64,000 nt of DNA from Earliella scabrosa. Its lineage: Eukaryota; Basidiomycota; Agaricomycetes; Polyporales; Polyporaceae. Position 1 is the first letter of the stretch. Every line of letters begins with the position of its first letter. The translations under genes and the position numbers were made by a program. Positions 1 through 10,894 of this stretch are shown one piece after another. Under the pieces are notes generated by a model that saw only the letters and a program-made list of their open reading frames with translations, was not told the DNA's origin and did no database searches. The DNA lies in contig JABYQQ010000002.1 of assembly GCA_022605405.1 (NCBI GenBank), positions 3,286,001 through 3,350,000 on the forward strand, in the 5' to 3' direction.

Positions 1-134
1 TCGGGTGGATGGTCGAGGTTGGAGGACAAGCTCGCGACGCGTAGACGCGCGTTCGGCATCGGCGGACGCGTTCCAGGTGGCTGTATGCACGATGCGCACG
101 GTCTGCGACTCTGCGCGTTCTGCTCCCTCCCACC

Positions 135-950
135 ATGAGACCACCTCTGCTCTACATTCCTGCCCGCTTGAGACCGAGCCAGCTCTCCGCGTTCTCTGCG
201 CGACGATGTCTGGCGACGGTGACCGTCCCCAGAGCGTCACTGCTGTCCGCACTTCCCCCATCGCGCGCCAGCTCTCTCCGGCACTCAATACGCCTCTTCG
301 CAACGGCGACACCACCTCCAAAGACCACAGGAATAGCGCAAGAGTCGACCCCCAAAGCGGAGGCAACGGCTGGGCCCCGTCCGGAGGACGAAGTGTACCA
401 TGGTCCGCTCACAACGACATACCGCCGCCTCAAAATCTTCTCCCTCTCCACCCTCACCCTCACCTTCGCGCTCACACCATTCATATTTGTAATCGAGGCG
501 ACGTCCAGCGTACCGGTCGTCGCCCGCTTCGCGCTCGCCGGCATCGCGATGGGCGCGTCCGGCGTGTCGACCGCCATGGTCGCGTGGGTCGGCCGGCCGT
601 ACGTCGCGACGCTCCGCTGGCTGAAGCCCGAGGGCGCGCAGGCGGCGGGGAGCGGGGACGCCGTCGAGATGACGACGCTCACGCTCGCGCTGCACAAGCG
701 CGTGACGACGGTGTACGATACCGCGTTCTTGGTCCCGACGAGCAGGCCGTTCGCGACGTGGGAGCTCGCGGAGGCGTTCAAGCTGCCGGAGTCGGAGGTG
801 GCGAGTGCGCGCGCGGAGGGGCTTATCCCACGGGAGGAGACCATCGCAGAGACGAAGAACAAGGAGGGCGAGTTGCTGGGTAGATGGGTGGTCAGCTGGG
901 ATGAACATGGTGTTGGGACATGTCGCAAGATTGGTGACGTTGTGCGGTGA
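135..950 (+). CDS. Mitochondrial inner-membrane protein, TMEM70-like
   Basis: A single-exon 271-residue protein. Residues 1 to about 55 are rich in Arg, Ser and Ala with almost no acidic residues, as in a mitochondrial presequence. Two hydrophobic segments follow (about residues 97-117 and 128-150), then a soluble C-terminal part with alternating strands (VEMTTLTLALHKRVTTVYD) and a closing GRWVVSWDEHG. This layout, a presequence, a hairpin of two membrane helices and a matrix tail, resembles the TMEM70/TMEM186/TMEM223 group that helps assemble respiratory complexes. The assignment to that group is inference from topology and remembered fungal homologues, not from a catalytic motif. The start at 135 puts the presequence at the N-terminus. 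Long ORFs in two other frames over this gene are shadows of its GC-rich codons. Confidence 0.55.
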   Translation: MRPPLLYIPARLRPSQLSAFSARRCLATVTVPRASLLSALPPSRASSLRHSIRLFATATPPPKTTGIAQESTPKAEATAGPRPEDEVYHGPLTTTYRRLKIFSLSTLTLTFALTPFIFVIEATSSVPVVARFALAGIAMGASGVSTAMVAWVGRPYVATLRWLKPEGAQAAGSGDAVEMTTLTLALHKRVTTVYDTAFLVPTSRPFATWELAEAFKLPESEVASARAEGLIPREETIAETKNKEGELLGRWVVSWDEHGVGTCRKIGDVVR

Positions 951-1182
951 GTGATCATGTCTCGTGCGTTGTGAACGGAGCTTGACCAGGTCGTTGTTAG
1001 CTACTTCAACGTTCATCAGGAGCTACTCAACAGACCCATCCGATGAGTTTACAAACGTGCTTGGTACTAGGTGCGTCGAATACACATCTCGCACAACTTT
1101 CCATTGACCAGCCAACACTTCCAGGACATCTTGGAATAATACATGTGCATGCTCTGCTTCACGTAATCTACTTACACATCTT

Positions 1183-2464
1183 CTAGTTCTTCCGTTTGAG
1201 GCCCCAGTTAGTCCAGTCGGCCTGCAAACAGCTGTGGTTTGGAGGTAGCTTGACACCCCATGTGATGGCGTAATGGGCCAAAACAAGCTCGAGCTCCTCG
1301 ATCTCGTCCAGCATTTCAAGCTGGGATATCCTGCGACAGGAACGTAAGGCCGATAACGCACGTCACAGGTAGCGGCAACGTACCTCTCGAGTTCCGCGCG
1401 GTCGATGTACTCCCTCCGGATGTCCTTCAAGGTTACTGCTTTGGCAAGTTCCCATCCGTGCTGTAGGAACCGATTCGGGAGGCTGTCGAACTTTGGATAT
1501 GGCTCCGCTCCGGGAAGGGTGACATTTCGAGCCTTGGAAGCAGAAGACACGGCGTCGCACGGATAGGTCGGGAGGGTAAGAAACAACAGCGCACCTTCAG
1601 ATTGTTCACCATGACCTTACCAAAGGAATCCTCCAGCGCGAACATCTCGTAGACGATGCACCCTAACACTCCATGGCCGCCACCTCCAGCGAAATAGGCC
1701 GTGAACCACTGCAACACTGCGTTTGACGCAGCAGGGCTCATGTATGCGAGGACACACTCAAAGATCAGCAACGTCGGCAGCGCTGGGGACAACAACGGCT
1801 CTGTCAGGGATGCGAGGAGCGGGGCCAAAGACTCCGTTGGGGGACGGCGCAAGTCCCCAGCTAGGAGATGGTATACGGGGGAATCCAGAGATGTGCCGCC
1901 GTTTGCTTCACAGAGCCAGTGAACAGCCGCTCTCTGCGATGTATCCGCGAACAACGTACCAAGCGAGACGTCCTCAGGCTTTCCGAGCGCGGCACTGAGC
2001 TCCTTGCTTTTCCGAATAGCCATGGCCTTCTTCGTCGTGTTCTCCGCGAAATCGAGCTCGATGTACTTTGCTAGGAGGTCCTTCTTAGGGCCCGTCTGCC
2101 TAGATGTATCCGCTCAATCACAATTCCAGTAACAGCGAGCACCAGACGTACGCACCGCGAGCCGCCAGAAGCGTGTATCGCTCCCTGCACCTAGACTCAC
2201 GATCTGGCACCGCGTCCCCTCTTTCTCCGACAACGCGAGCCATCCGTTCACAAGCTCGTCCAAGCCCTCCGATCGCACATACGTCCCAATGTTGATGAGC
2301 GGTGGCCGGGGCTGTTGGAGGTGTGAACGCGCGACGAAGGGCTTTATGAACGGATCTCTGAGATATCCTTTGGTGACGGCGGATAGTCGCGCAAGGGCAG
2401 CGTCAGTGTCTGTAGCACGAATGGCGGCGTCGCCTTGAGGAAGTTGTTGCGCAGGGGAGAACAT
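1183..2464 (-). CDS. PPM1: Leucine carboxyl methyltransferase 1 (PP2A methyltransferase)
   Basis: Predicted S-adenosylmethionine-dependent enzyme that methylates the C-terminal leucine of the PP2A catalytic subunit in the cytosol. Exon 1 carries the N-terminal SAM-binding region with the motif SLGAGSDTRFWRL. The next exon has the family segment around SKELSAALG and an acidic-loop region ending in YEMFALEDSFGKVM. The third exon reads FLQHGWELAKAVTLKDIRREY. The last exon closes with EIEELELVLAHYAITWGVK and a terminal KRKN. Introns with GTGCGT-type donors lie near 2100-2127, near 1530-1590 and near 1330-1380. The order of motifs matches LCMT1/Ppm1 throughout, and no frame break was seen. It is divergently transcribed from TIM22, with only about 170 bp between the two starts, so they probably share a promoter region. 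Confidence 0.9.
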
Positions 2465-2631
2465 CGTTCAGAGAACTGAGAAGATGAGAGGACTAAGTAT
2501 GTGGTACTCGATGCTGCACGGAGATAGTGATTACGTAATATCTCTGGGACATGCGTCCGCGACGGGCTGGCAGTCCTTGTGCTCTGCCAGTGCCACCACC
2601 GACTGCTCTACTGCTTCGTCTCGGCTTCGTC

Positions 2632-3291
2632 ATGAACATCCCTTTAGTGGCGCCGGTGTTCCCTGCTGGAAAGGAACCTTTACCTCCAGGCATCACTGAT
2701 GAGGAGAGGGAGGCCTACTTGCAGGCGAAAAAGTACGAGCGGTTGATGACCATGGGCATGGAGTCTTGCGTGGCGAAGACCGTCATTGCGGGTGCCGGAG
2801 GTACGTCTCTTCGTGTATATGCTGTCAAGACACGACAAGACATAACTCTCCAAGTCTCGGTCGCGTTTGCATCTGGATAGGTTTCGTGATCGGTGGATTC
2901 TTCTCGCTCATGAGCTCGTCGTTCGCATACGAGGACCCTCTACTGCGACAAAACCTGAGCACACAACAGAAGGCCCGGGAGATCTTCAAGGAGATGGGCC
3001 GAGGGATGTGGCGGAGTGGGAAGGGCTTTGGCAAGGTCGGCGCGTTGTTCGCAGGCATTGAATGCGTCATCGAGTCGGTGAGTCTATGTGTAGCGTTCTG
3101 GTGGTGTGATGCTGACGCAGTCATGGCAGTATCGAGCACGAAACGACATGGTCAACCCAATAGCAGCCGGTTTCGTTGCTGGAGGTGTCCTCGCGCGAAA
3201 TGCTGGGCCGAAGGCCGCGTTCGGCGGCGGCGTGGCCTTCGCTGCGTTTTCCGCCGTTATAGATCTCTTTCTCAGACGAGAAACAGCATAG
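2632..3291 (+). CDS. TIM22: Mitochondrial import inner membrane translocase subunit Tim22
   Basis: Core subunit of the TIM22 carrier translocase, which inserts multi-spanning carrier proteins into the mitochondrial inner membrane. Three exons are visible. The first begins [13 protein letters not shown] and ends in [11 protein letters not shown]. The second begins [19 protein letters not shown] and ends near [10 protein letters not shown]. The third begins [20 protein letters not shown] and ends LFLRRETA. The Tim17/22/23 family pattern is clear: glycine-rich membrane segments, a central [20 protein letters not shown] helix, and the [19 protein letters not shown] helix. The start at 2632 gives a length of about 175-180 residues, typical of fungal Tim22. 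A further in-frame ATG at 2551 exists but only adds low-complexity sequence. The gene is intact. Confidence 0.92.
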
Positions 3292-4114
3292 ATCTACGAC
3301 ATGACGCATTATCTCATACCTGTATATTATCCGTGCATAGTAATAGGTTGACACTGCTCCCTGCTCCTCGAGTACGGCATTTGTTCGACCTCTTCCATCT
3401 CCCACCTTCACGAGCAGCTCGCCGTGTTGTGTCAGACTTCGCAGAACGCCAAGCAGCCCCGTCCGAGTCGGAGTCGGGGTCCTCGCCCACCTGCGGGCCG
3501 TCTGCATGTCCAGCTCAGCGAAAGTTGGATTCTTGGAGGCCCGTACTCGCTGTCCATCGTGATGGAAAGACCCATTTGCGCCCTTCTGCACCCATACCGG
3601 CCCGTCTGCAGACAGATCGAACGGGAGCGGAGATGAAGGGTGTACCACGAGCTTGTCGTTCGAATACAACAGGCACATGGACAGATGGATAGATACGGGA
3701 ACGTACGCGAGGATTTTGAAGAACCTTGCTCGTCCTTCGCTCCCCAACCCTGTCAGACCAGCAGCTCATGTCCTCCCTGTCCGGTCTCTGCCCTACTGCT
3801 CGTTCCGCCGCCCCGCCATGCTTGAGAGACTGACTTCAAGCAATCCTCGGAAGGCGTGGCATTCAGTGCCCGCTTCAGTGAATGTCTGTCTCCGAGTTAG
3901 CACTAGTCAATTGCTAGGCATAAAGCTGAAGCCAAGGCTCGCGACGGAACCGCGAGAGGTGGAGGTGGAGGACAAGCCATGTGAAGTCGGCGCCCCCTGG
4001 CAGCCGCGGGTCATTTGATCGCACTCGTCAAGACCGGGTACGACGGTCGCCGGCGTCGCGACTTGCGAGGATGGGATCCTCAGCCCCCACCACCTCTCTT
4101 GTCTCGTCCCCGCC
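3292..4114. other. Intergenic region, no confident gene
   Basis: About 820 bp between TIM22 and the APH-kinase gene. The last 100 bp before 4115 are presumably the 5' UTR of the kinase gene. A minus-strand ORF of 208 codons (3747 to 3121) runs through it and has a fairly natural composition (for example [24 protein letters not shown] stretches), but it overlaps the TIM22 coding exon and matches no family I recognise. I therefore do not call it a gene. Confidence 0.5.
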
Positions 4115-5631
4115 ATGTCCTCCCCGAACGCAAACAAGAAGATTGGGGGCGAGTACGGCGAGGTGCGCGCGAACATCGACGCAGGCAAGCTCAATGCCTA
4201 CCTCGCCGCGCATGTCCCCGCTGTGGCGCCCCCTGTGAGCATCAAGCAGTTCAAGGTCTGTGTCACGCCCTCCATACGCCCCCCTGTTGATACTCACGTC
4301 TCTCGCAGTTTGGCCAGGTTTGTGTCTTGGGCGAGCAGCGGCGGAGCGCGTGTATATGCTGAAACAGAGGCGTTGTAGTCTAACCCCACATACTTCCTGA
4401 CCGATGCAAGGTACGTGACGCCCCCTCGCCCAGCGACCGAGCCCCTCATTGCGCATGCAGGTCGACGCGATTTGTCTTGCGCAAGAAGCCTGCTGGCCAG
4501 CTACTCTCCAAGACTGCACACCAGGTCGAGCGCGAATATACCATGCTCCGCGCACTGCACAAGCACAACACCAACCCGTCTACGACCCCCGAGAAGAGAG
4601 TCCCTATCCCCGAACCGATTGTGCTTTGCGAAGACGTGAATGTCATCGGGACGCCATTCTATATCATGGAGTTCCTCGACGGCCGCATATTCACAGACCC
4701 GCGTATGCCCGAAGTTTCGCCCGAGACCCGGCGAGAGTGGTATGCACCATTTCGTTCTACGAGGTACCCGCAGACTCCACTCACGCGGATGTGCACAGCT
4801 GGCTATCCGCCGTGCGCGTTCTCGCTACGCTTGCGCTTCTCTCGCCCGCGGAGCTCGGCTTGTCCAGCTTTGCCTCAAACAGCCCCTACTTCCCCCGGCA
4901 GATCAAGTCTTTGACCGCGGTCTCGCAAGCACAGGCTCAAGCCGTCGATGTCGAGACTGGCAAGCCAACTGGTGAAATCCCGCGCTTCGACGAAATGATC
5001 GCATGGTACAAGGCGAACCTGCCCGACGAGGGCAAGACGGGCCTGCGCATCGTCCACGGAGACTACAAGCTCGACAACCTCGTCTTCCACCCCACCGAGA
5101 ACCGCGTCATCGGCATCCTCGACTGGGAACTCTGCACACTCGGGAGCCCCGTGCGTACCGCGCGCATATATGCAGTGTGCTTGCATTGACCGCGTATGAC
5201 GACAGCTCGCGGACCTGGCAAACTTCACACAGCCCTGGTCGGTAGCTCGGGACAGCTTCCCGCCTAACGGGAACCTCTCTGCTGCGTTCAAGAACAACGA
5301 TGCGGAGGCGCCCATCGGACTGGAGGAGCTTGAGCGAGAGTACTGTCGCGTGACCAAGCAGCCATATCCCATACCGGAGATGGTGTTTGCACGCAGCTGG
5401 ATGTTGTTCCGGGTAAGTCTTGTTTTCGCGTCCGTCGCGGCTCCTGTCCCTCTAATTCACCTTACCGTACAGAGCGCGGTCATCATGCAAGGCATTGCGG
5501 CAAGATATGCTCGGCGGCAGGCCAGTTCCGAGAGGGCGCATACATACGTCGTCGGATTCCCGTACATGGGACATCTTGCGTATAAGACTTTGGTCGAGGC
5601 CGGCGTGGCCGGCACCAAGTCGAAGTTGTAG
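4115..5631 (+). CDS. Aminoglycoside phosphotransferase-fold kinase (ACAD10/11 N-domain type)
   Basis: A stand-alone small-molecule kinase of the APH/choline-kinase fold, close to the kinase domain fused to acyl-CoA dehydrogenase in animal ACAD10/ACAD11. After splicing the N-lobe reads SIKQFKFGQSNPTYFL then [15 protein letters not shown], which holds the nucleotide-binding lysine, and [10 protein letters not shown]. The hinge region contains [14 protein letters not shown]. The catalytic loop is [15 protein letters not shown] and the metal-binding motif is [12 protein letters not shown]. The C-terminal exons end in [16 protein letters not shown]. About six short introns are needed (for example near 4255-4308, 4318-4378, 4411-4460, 4740-4800, 5153-5206 and 5412-5472), and all have GT-AG edges. 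The substrate is not known; the family suggests a hydroxy-acyl group. No dehydrogenase domain follows. The gene appears intact. Confidence 0.85.
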
Positions 5632-6392
5632 CCTTGCGAATCTAGTGCCGCCTGGGCGTCACCTGAGCGTGACGAGGGGATGTATCCAGTAGTGGATATG
5701 GCTCGAGTGTATGTTCTTCTTGGATACTGAGACGAACGTCTTCACGATCAAGCTTGGTATGCGACGCGCATTCATTTGCCTGTCGAGCGCTTCCCAAGGT
5801 TGACGCCACGGTGAGTGACTTGTCATGTGGTGTAGGTTATATCACTCCTCGATGCCAGAGATTATGGCAGACGACTGGGGCATCCTCCTGAGGGTCAGTT
5901 GAATGCGCGTCCCTGTCGTTACTCTCACTTTGGGTTGGTCATCAGCGTTCCCAAAATTGGACCGACGAACAGACCACCGGTCTACCTGGTACTACATAGT
6001 GAGTACGACGATACATTCTTGCATGCTATCTGAATCATCAACAGAACGACATAGACGAATCCGCGTGGCTGTCAGCTGAGCATGCTTCAACGTCGAGTGG
6101 CTGTCCAGAACATGGAAGGCTGTACGCTTCTCTGGCTATCATCGAGCTTCCATATACGGGGCGATGCATTGTATGTGTCGTAATCCCGCGACAGCACGCC
6201 ATGCTGAACGGATGCTGTACTTCAGGCAGATGCTACAAATGACCGCGGAAACTACCCTTACCCCCCTCTCTCGCATCATCGACAATCTGACAGCCGCGCA
6301 CCAGCTTTCCATAGTGAGTGATACTATCATCTTCGCGTTCCGGACGAGTCGTCGACCCTGCTTCAGACCCAAATCAGTTGCTGTAACGGACA
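5632..6392. other. Intergenic region, no gene recognised
   Basis: About 760 bp with several GT-AG-like pairs and short open stretches in all frames, but no conserved motif. It may hold a decayed gene between the APH kinase and the MGQRHQ gene. The last part is the likely promoter and 5' UTR of the gene starting at 6393. Confidence 0.4.
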
Positions 6393-8542
6393 ATGGGCCA
6401 ACGACATCAAGCATTCCTGATCGCTCGCGTGCGTCCAACGCATGGCCCGCCCGTGTATCGATGCATCGGCGCCTTCCATCACCAGTGGTGCTTCGGAACC
6501 CTACCTTTGCGCGCCGTCCATCGTTTCCTGCGTCTCCTGCAGCGCAAGGAGAATGCTGCTGTAGTACGAGGAGAGTTGCGGGATCTCGACGAGAAGTATG
6601 AGCGCAACGAACGGATACCCGCCGCTCCCTGCCCTTACACGGTCGCTCTCCTTGGAGTGGCGTGGACAACAGATCTGGAGCAAAATCACTTCACCGGCGT
6701 CACCTTGAAGCAGGCGATCTTGGACGCGAACATGGGTTGTTGGGATGGCGGTAAGGCATTGATCGCCATTTCCTGTCTTTACTTCATTGACCGTTGGCTA
6801 GATAACAACGACGGAATATCGGTAATCGATATCACGAACCTCGAATATCCGAGGTACTGTTTCCTACATCCAAGTCGGAGGAGGGAGCCAACGTCTGCGC
6901 ACGGATATCTGTCACATTACTATGATCTGCGCCGAACAGGGCTGCCCGTGGAAGAGGTAACGGATGAGGCAAGTAAGTGGCCGGCCTCCTGTCCCCCTCT
7001 ATAGAATCGCTGACTTGGTGTGTAGCTCCGGATGCGGAATGGCTGCAGCTACTGTTCATGTCTGTTGTTCCCCTGGCCGGGCTCACCGTGATCTCAGCCA
7101 GTACGCTCCGTGAAGCTTGGCCTTCGATATCCTGGGGTTGCCACGATCCCGAACAAGACAGACTACCCAGACCTCTCAGACCAGCGGACCGCGAAGACCA
7201 CGCCATGCATGCTATCACAGTGCGCTATCTTCGCCAACGCGATGGACAGGCGGTCGACGCGCTTCCAGAAGACGAGATGTACAGACTAGTATTCGACATA
7301 CTGCAGAACGCTTTGCTAGGCCACCCCGACCCCTCGATGACCCGACCAGCCGTGTTGGATCTCTTGCAAGGTCCACATATTTTCAACTTCACCTTCGAAC
7401 CGTTGGATTTGCACGTGGGCGATACGTCTGTCGCCGCGCAGGGCGGTGACATGATCGTCAACGTCCCACCTTGTACATTGGAGAGTTTGCGTGGCATGAC
7501 TTCCTTCCCCGACGACGGGCTGCCCTTCCTCATCGATCAAATACACGCAACTGCGGACGAGTTCATCGACTTGTCTGGTTTCGCCCTCTCCCAAGACCAG
7601 ATCATCCAGATCATCTCATCTTTCCCCAATGCGACCAGTCTCGATCTATCCAGTAACCCTCGCCTGCTCGCCGACGACGTCCCCGTCATATTGGAGATGG
7701 CACCCACCGTCTCCAGCCTCACCGTCATGAACTGTGTGTCCGTCGACGGACGCCGTCTTGTCGAACTCATTCGACAGCAGCCATATTCGTTCAGACGGGT
7801 GGAGGGCATCATGCACCCAACGCTTCTCTCCATCACGAAGACAGAAGACTTCCCTATTTCCTTCACGTTCATCTATGCCGATCACTCGTACGTCAGTGGG
7901 GTGTCCATGCCCTTCTTCACGCCAAACCTCGTCCTACAAGCACTCGCAGACATCCTGCCGATAGCCTGGCGCGAGCAGTCGTGGAGCTCGAGACCCAACA
8001 TCGCCGGTGACCGCGGCTCGACCGTCCTGTTCGCCGCTACTATGTCCGCTGCGATGATCGCACACACCGTGTTCACCACCGGGAGCATGCCCCGTCACGG
8101 ACAATGGGGCAAACGCCCGGTTGTCTCTGTGCCTCTGCAGCCGCATGCGGTGGTTTCGAACGACCCTCGTGGCAGCTGGGCGTTCTTCCTCGACTGGGAA
8201 CCCAACACGAGCCGGAAGAAGTGGGGCTTCATCCGCTACGCGCCGGAGTACGAGACGTCGCTCGATGCGAGCGCGTACAGGAGTGGCGAGGTCTACGGGT
8301 TGCACGAGTTCCTCGCTCGTATGATGGACGAAGGCCGGCCGCCTCCCGACCCAGAGCTCGTACAGCACATCGAGGACATCTTGTATGCCAGGCATCGGCC
8401 AGACGGGACGCCGGTCTGTCCCTTGATGAGCTCGAGCGATGTACCCGAGGTGACCACGAAGATTCCTCAAGTTGGACTGGATGATGGCTATAGCGACTTC
8501 AATCTGAGAAGTCTGCTCTCCGTACCAGGATTTAGCATGTAG
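6393..8542 (+). CDS. Uncharacterised MGQRHQ-family protein with LRR-like segment (copy 1)
   Basis: A large protein of unknown function with a second copy at 24852-27179 on the other strand. Exon 1 opens with MGQRHQAFLIARV and contains CIGAFHHQWCFGTLPLR and ILDANMGCWDGG. A first intron (about 6751-6801) joins to DNNDGISVIDITNLEYPRYC. A second intron (about 6974-7025) joins to the long last exon. That exon holds an LRR-like unit (FPNATSLDLSSNPRLLADDV, then a strand around VSSLTVMNCVSVDGRRL), followed by ISFTFIYADHSYVSGVSMPF and a C-terminal GSWAFFLDWEP region. The segment order is the same in both copies. No catalytic motif is evident. The repeated 'DLS' and 'SL' spacing suggests a solenoid and perhaps a binding role; that is inference. 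I recall no named family. Confidence 0.75.
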
Positions 8543-8801
8543 TGCCTGGAAGTAGGGCAACTGTTCTGGGACTGAAAACATCAATGTAATGGTATTCAAT
8601 GTTCTGCCCACCTGGCCGCATCGCCACGGGCGCCTTGGCATAGGTGCTCCCCGCTCACACGATATCGCAGCTAACGGCCCGGACAGTACCGTGAGCTATC
8701 TTTGCCTCGCACCTGGGATGTAGGAGTCAGGTGAGTCCCCCACGACTGTCTATATAGTAGCTTGCTGTCTCTGAAACTCACCCCGCACGTACAGGAACTC
8801 G

Positions 8802-10777
8802 ATGTCTCATTTCCCAGGCTCTCCAGACAAGACGAGGGACTCCCTGTTAGTAGGACAGATGCTCAGCGCATTCAAATGATGATACGAGTAGCTGATATTT
8901 ATCAGGCTGCCTAAGCTCGCTGTCAAGCCTTGGGTGCGGGACAGTCCCCGTGGCCTCATTTTGCGTAACGCACGAGTCGTTGATCCTGCAGACTCTCGCA
9001 TACTGGATGGGCACCGAGATGTCGTCATTGAAGACGGACTCATTCAATCGATATGCGCAAGTGGTACGGCAACCGTCGCTGATCCAGACAAAGCAGAACC
9101 TATAGTCGTCGACCTGGCTGGAAAGTATCTCTGCCCGTGCGCGTCCCACTATGATTGGCGCAACGGCAATTCACTGACAGAAGCACCAACATAGGGGGCT
9201 CATCGATTGCCACGTTCATGTTAGTGCAGTTCCGGGAGTAAAGACCATGGCGGAGCTCGTACAGACCCCGGAGGAGCTGGTGCACCTTCGTTCGACGTAC
9301 GTCTTACGAGGTAAATTAGACTGTGCGGCGTCAGCCTGCCCTTCGCTCATCAACAACGACAGAGATGCTTCTGCGAGGGTTCACAACTGTTCGAGATACA
9401 GGTCCTGTTCCATCAGACCCTTAGGTTCCCGCACAAGTCCTGACCTGTGCAGTTAGGTGGCGCAAGCAAAGCCCTAGCCAACGCGATCGCAGAAGGCCTG
9501 ATATCTGGGCCTCGTTTGTTCCAATGCGGGAAGGCTCTCTCGCAGACAGGTGCGTCTGGCAGCCTGGGCATATGGTGGCTCTGTTACCTGACGGACTCGT
9601 TACATAGGCGGACACGCCGATTTCGGCCCTCCTTCGAACGGTAACACCGGTTGCTGTGCCGGTCACTCTCAATCTCTCGGACGCACGTGCGACGGTGTCC
9701 CTCAAGTTCTCAAGGCAACTAGAGAGGAGCTCAAAGGTGGGGCCGACTTCATCAAGGTGATGTGCGGCGGTGGTGTTGCCTCGCCCACGGTGAGTTAACA
9801 CGGATTCATGTTGAGAGCGGCCCTGTCTTATTCTCGCCAAGGACGCTATCGAAACCGTCCAATTCACCGCGGAAGAGATTCAAGCTATTACTACGACATG
9901 CAAGCAGATGGGAAGTAAACATAGTGAGCCACTCCATGCCGTCTCGTTCACACATTGATCGCAGCTCAACCTGTATTCAAGCTACTGCCCACGCGTACAC
10001 TGATGCCTCGGTTCGCCATGCCATTGACAACGGAGTGAAGGGAATCGAGCACGGGAATCTAATCAGTCGCGAGACCGCCGAACTGTCAGTCAGGATGCAT
10101 CTTGTCAAAACCATGCATATGGAGCTAACGCGCGACGCAGAATGGCCGCAAGGGGCATCTTCCTCACGCCTACGCTGGCATGCTACGGCATCATGGTGCG
10201 ACCGCCGTTTGAGGACTTCCTGCCCCCCGATGGCAAGATCAAGAACGAACAAGTGATGACGCGCGGTTTGGACGCATTGAAGATCGCGGACGAAGCTGGG
10301 GTAACGATTTGCTAGTGAGCTCTGTTCATGGCATCTCCACCAGCGAGACTCAAGGGCTGGCTGCATTCTTAGCGGGTCCGACCTGCTCACGTCGATGCAC
10401 GCTTTGCAAACGGAAGAGGTATGTAGCTACGAACTAACTGGAGGGACTTCTCCTCGTCACTCACTTGGCCTTGAATAGTTCATCGTGCGCAGCTCTGTGC
10501 TCTCTTCTCCGAAGGTGCTGCAGCATGCTACCACGAACGCGGGTATGTTCTATCCATTCGAAATGACTTTCGCAGAGCTTACATCTTGATAGCTATCATG
10601 CTTGGGGACCCCAAGCTCGGGCGCATCGCGAAGGGATGCTACGGTGACGTGCTGATACTTGACGCTGATCCTCTCGAGGACGTCACAGTGCTGGATTACC
10701 CTGAAGATCATTTGTTCGCTGTCATACAGGGCGGAAGAGTTGTGAGTAGCCGGCTTGCGGAGCTGAAGACGACATGA
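8802..10777 (+). CDS. Amidohydrolase-family metal-dependent hydrolase (imidazolonepropionase/prolidase-like)
   Basis: A TIM-barrel amidohydrolase built from about ten exons. The N-terminal part carries GLILRNARVVDPADSRILDG, the small beta domain of the family. The metal-binding HxH motif is in GLIDCHVHVSAVPGVKTMAE. Then come GFTTVRDTGGASKALANAIA and GPRLFQCGKALSQTGGHADF. The lysine or carbamate region lies in GGADFIKVMCGGGVASPT. The third metal histidine is in TTAHAYTDASVRHAIDNG and the fourth in GVKGIEHGNLI. The catalytic aspartate region is VTICYGSDLLTSMHALQTEE. The C-terminus has the usual KGCYGDVLILDADPLEDVTVL. Every intron has GT-AG ends and the joined frame stays open, so the gene looks functional. 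An intron in the 5' UTR just before 8802 is likely. This group acts on cyclic amides or dipeptides; the substrate is unknown. Confidence 0.85.
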
Positions 10778-10894
10778 ATTATGCAGCTGCTGTACGATAT
10801 GGAGTTCGATGCATAGTAACCGGAGTGTGCGAGTACATGAGCATGGTCAGAACGCAAAAAGCATGGACATGAGACCGACGGTACACAAAGTCGG

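Noticed and set aside
3121..3747. A 208-codon minus-strand ORF downstream of TIM22
   Set aside because: It overlaps the last coding exon of TIM22 and has no recognisable domain. Its composition is plausible but not enough to call a gene.
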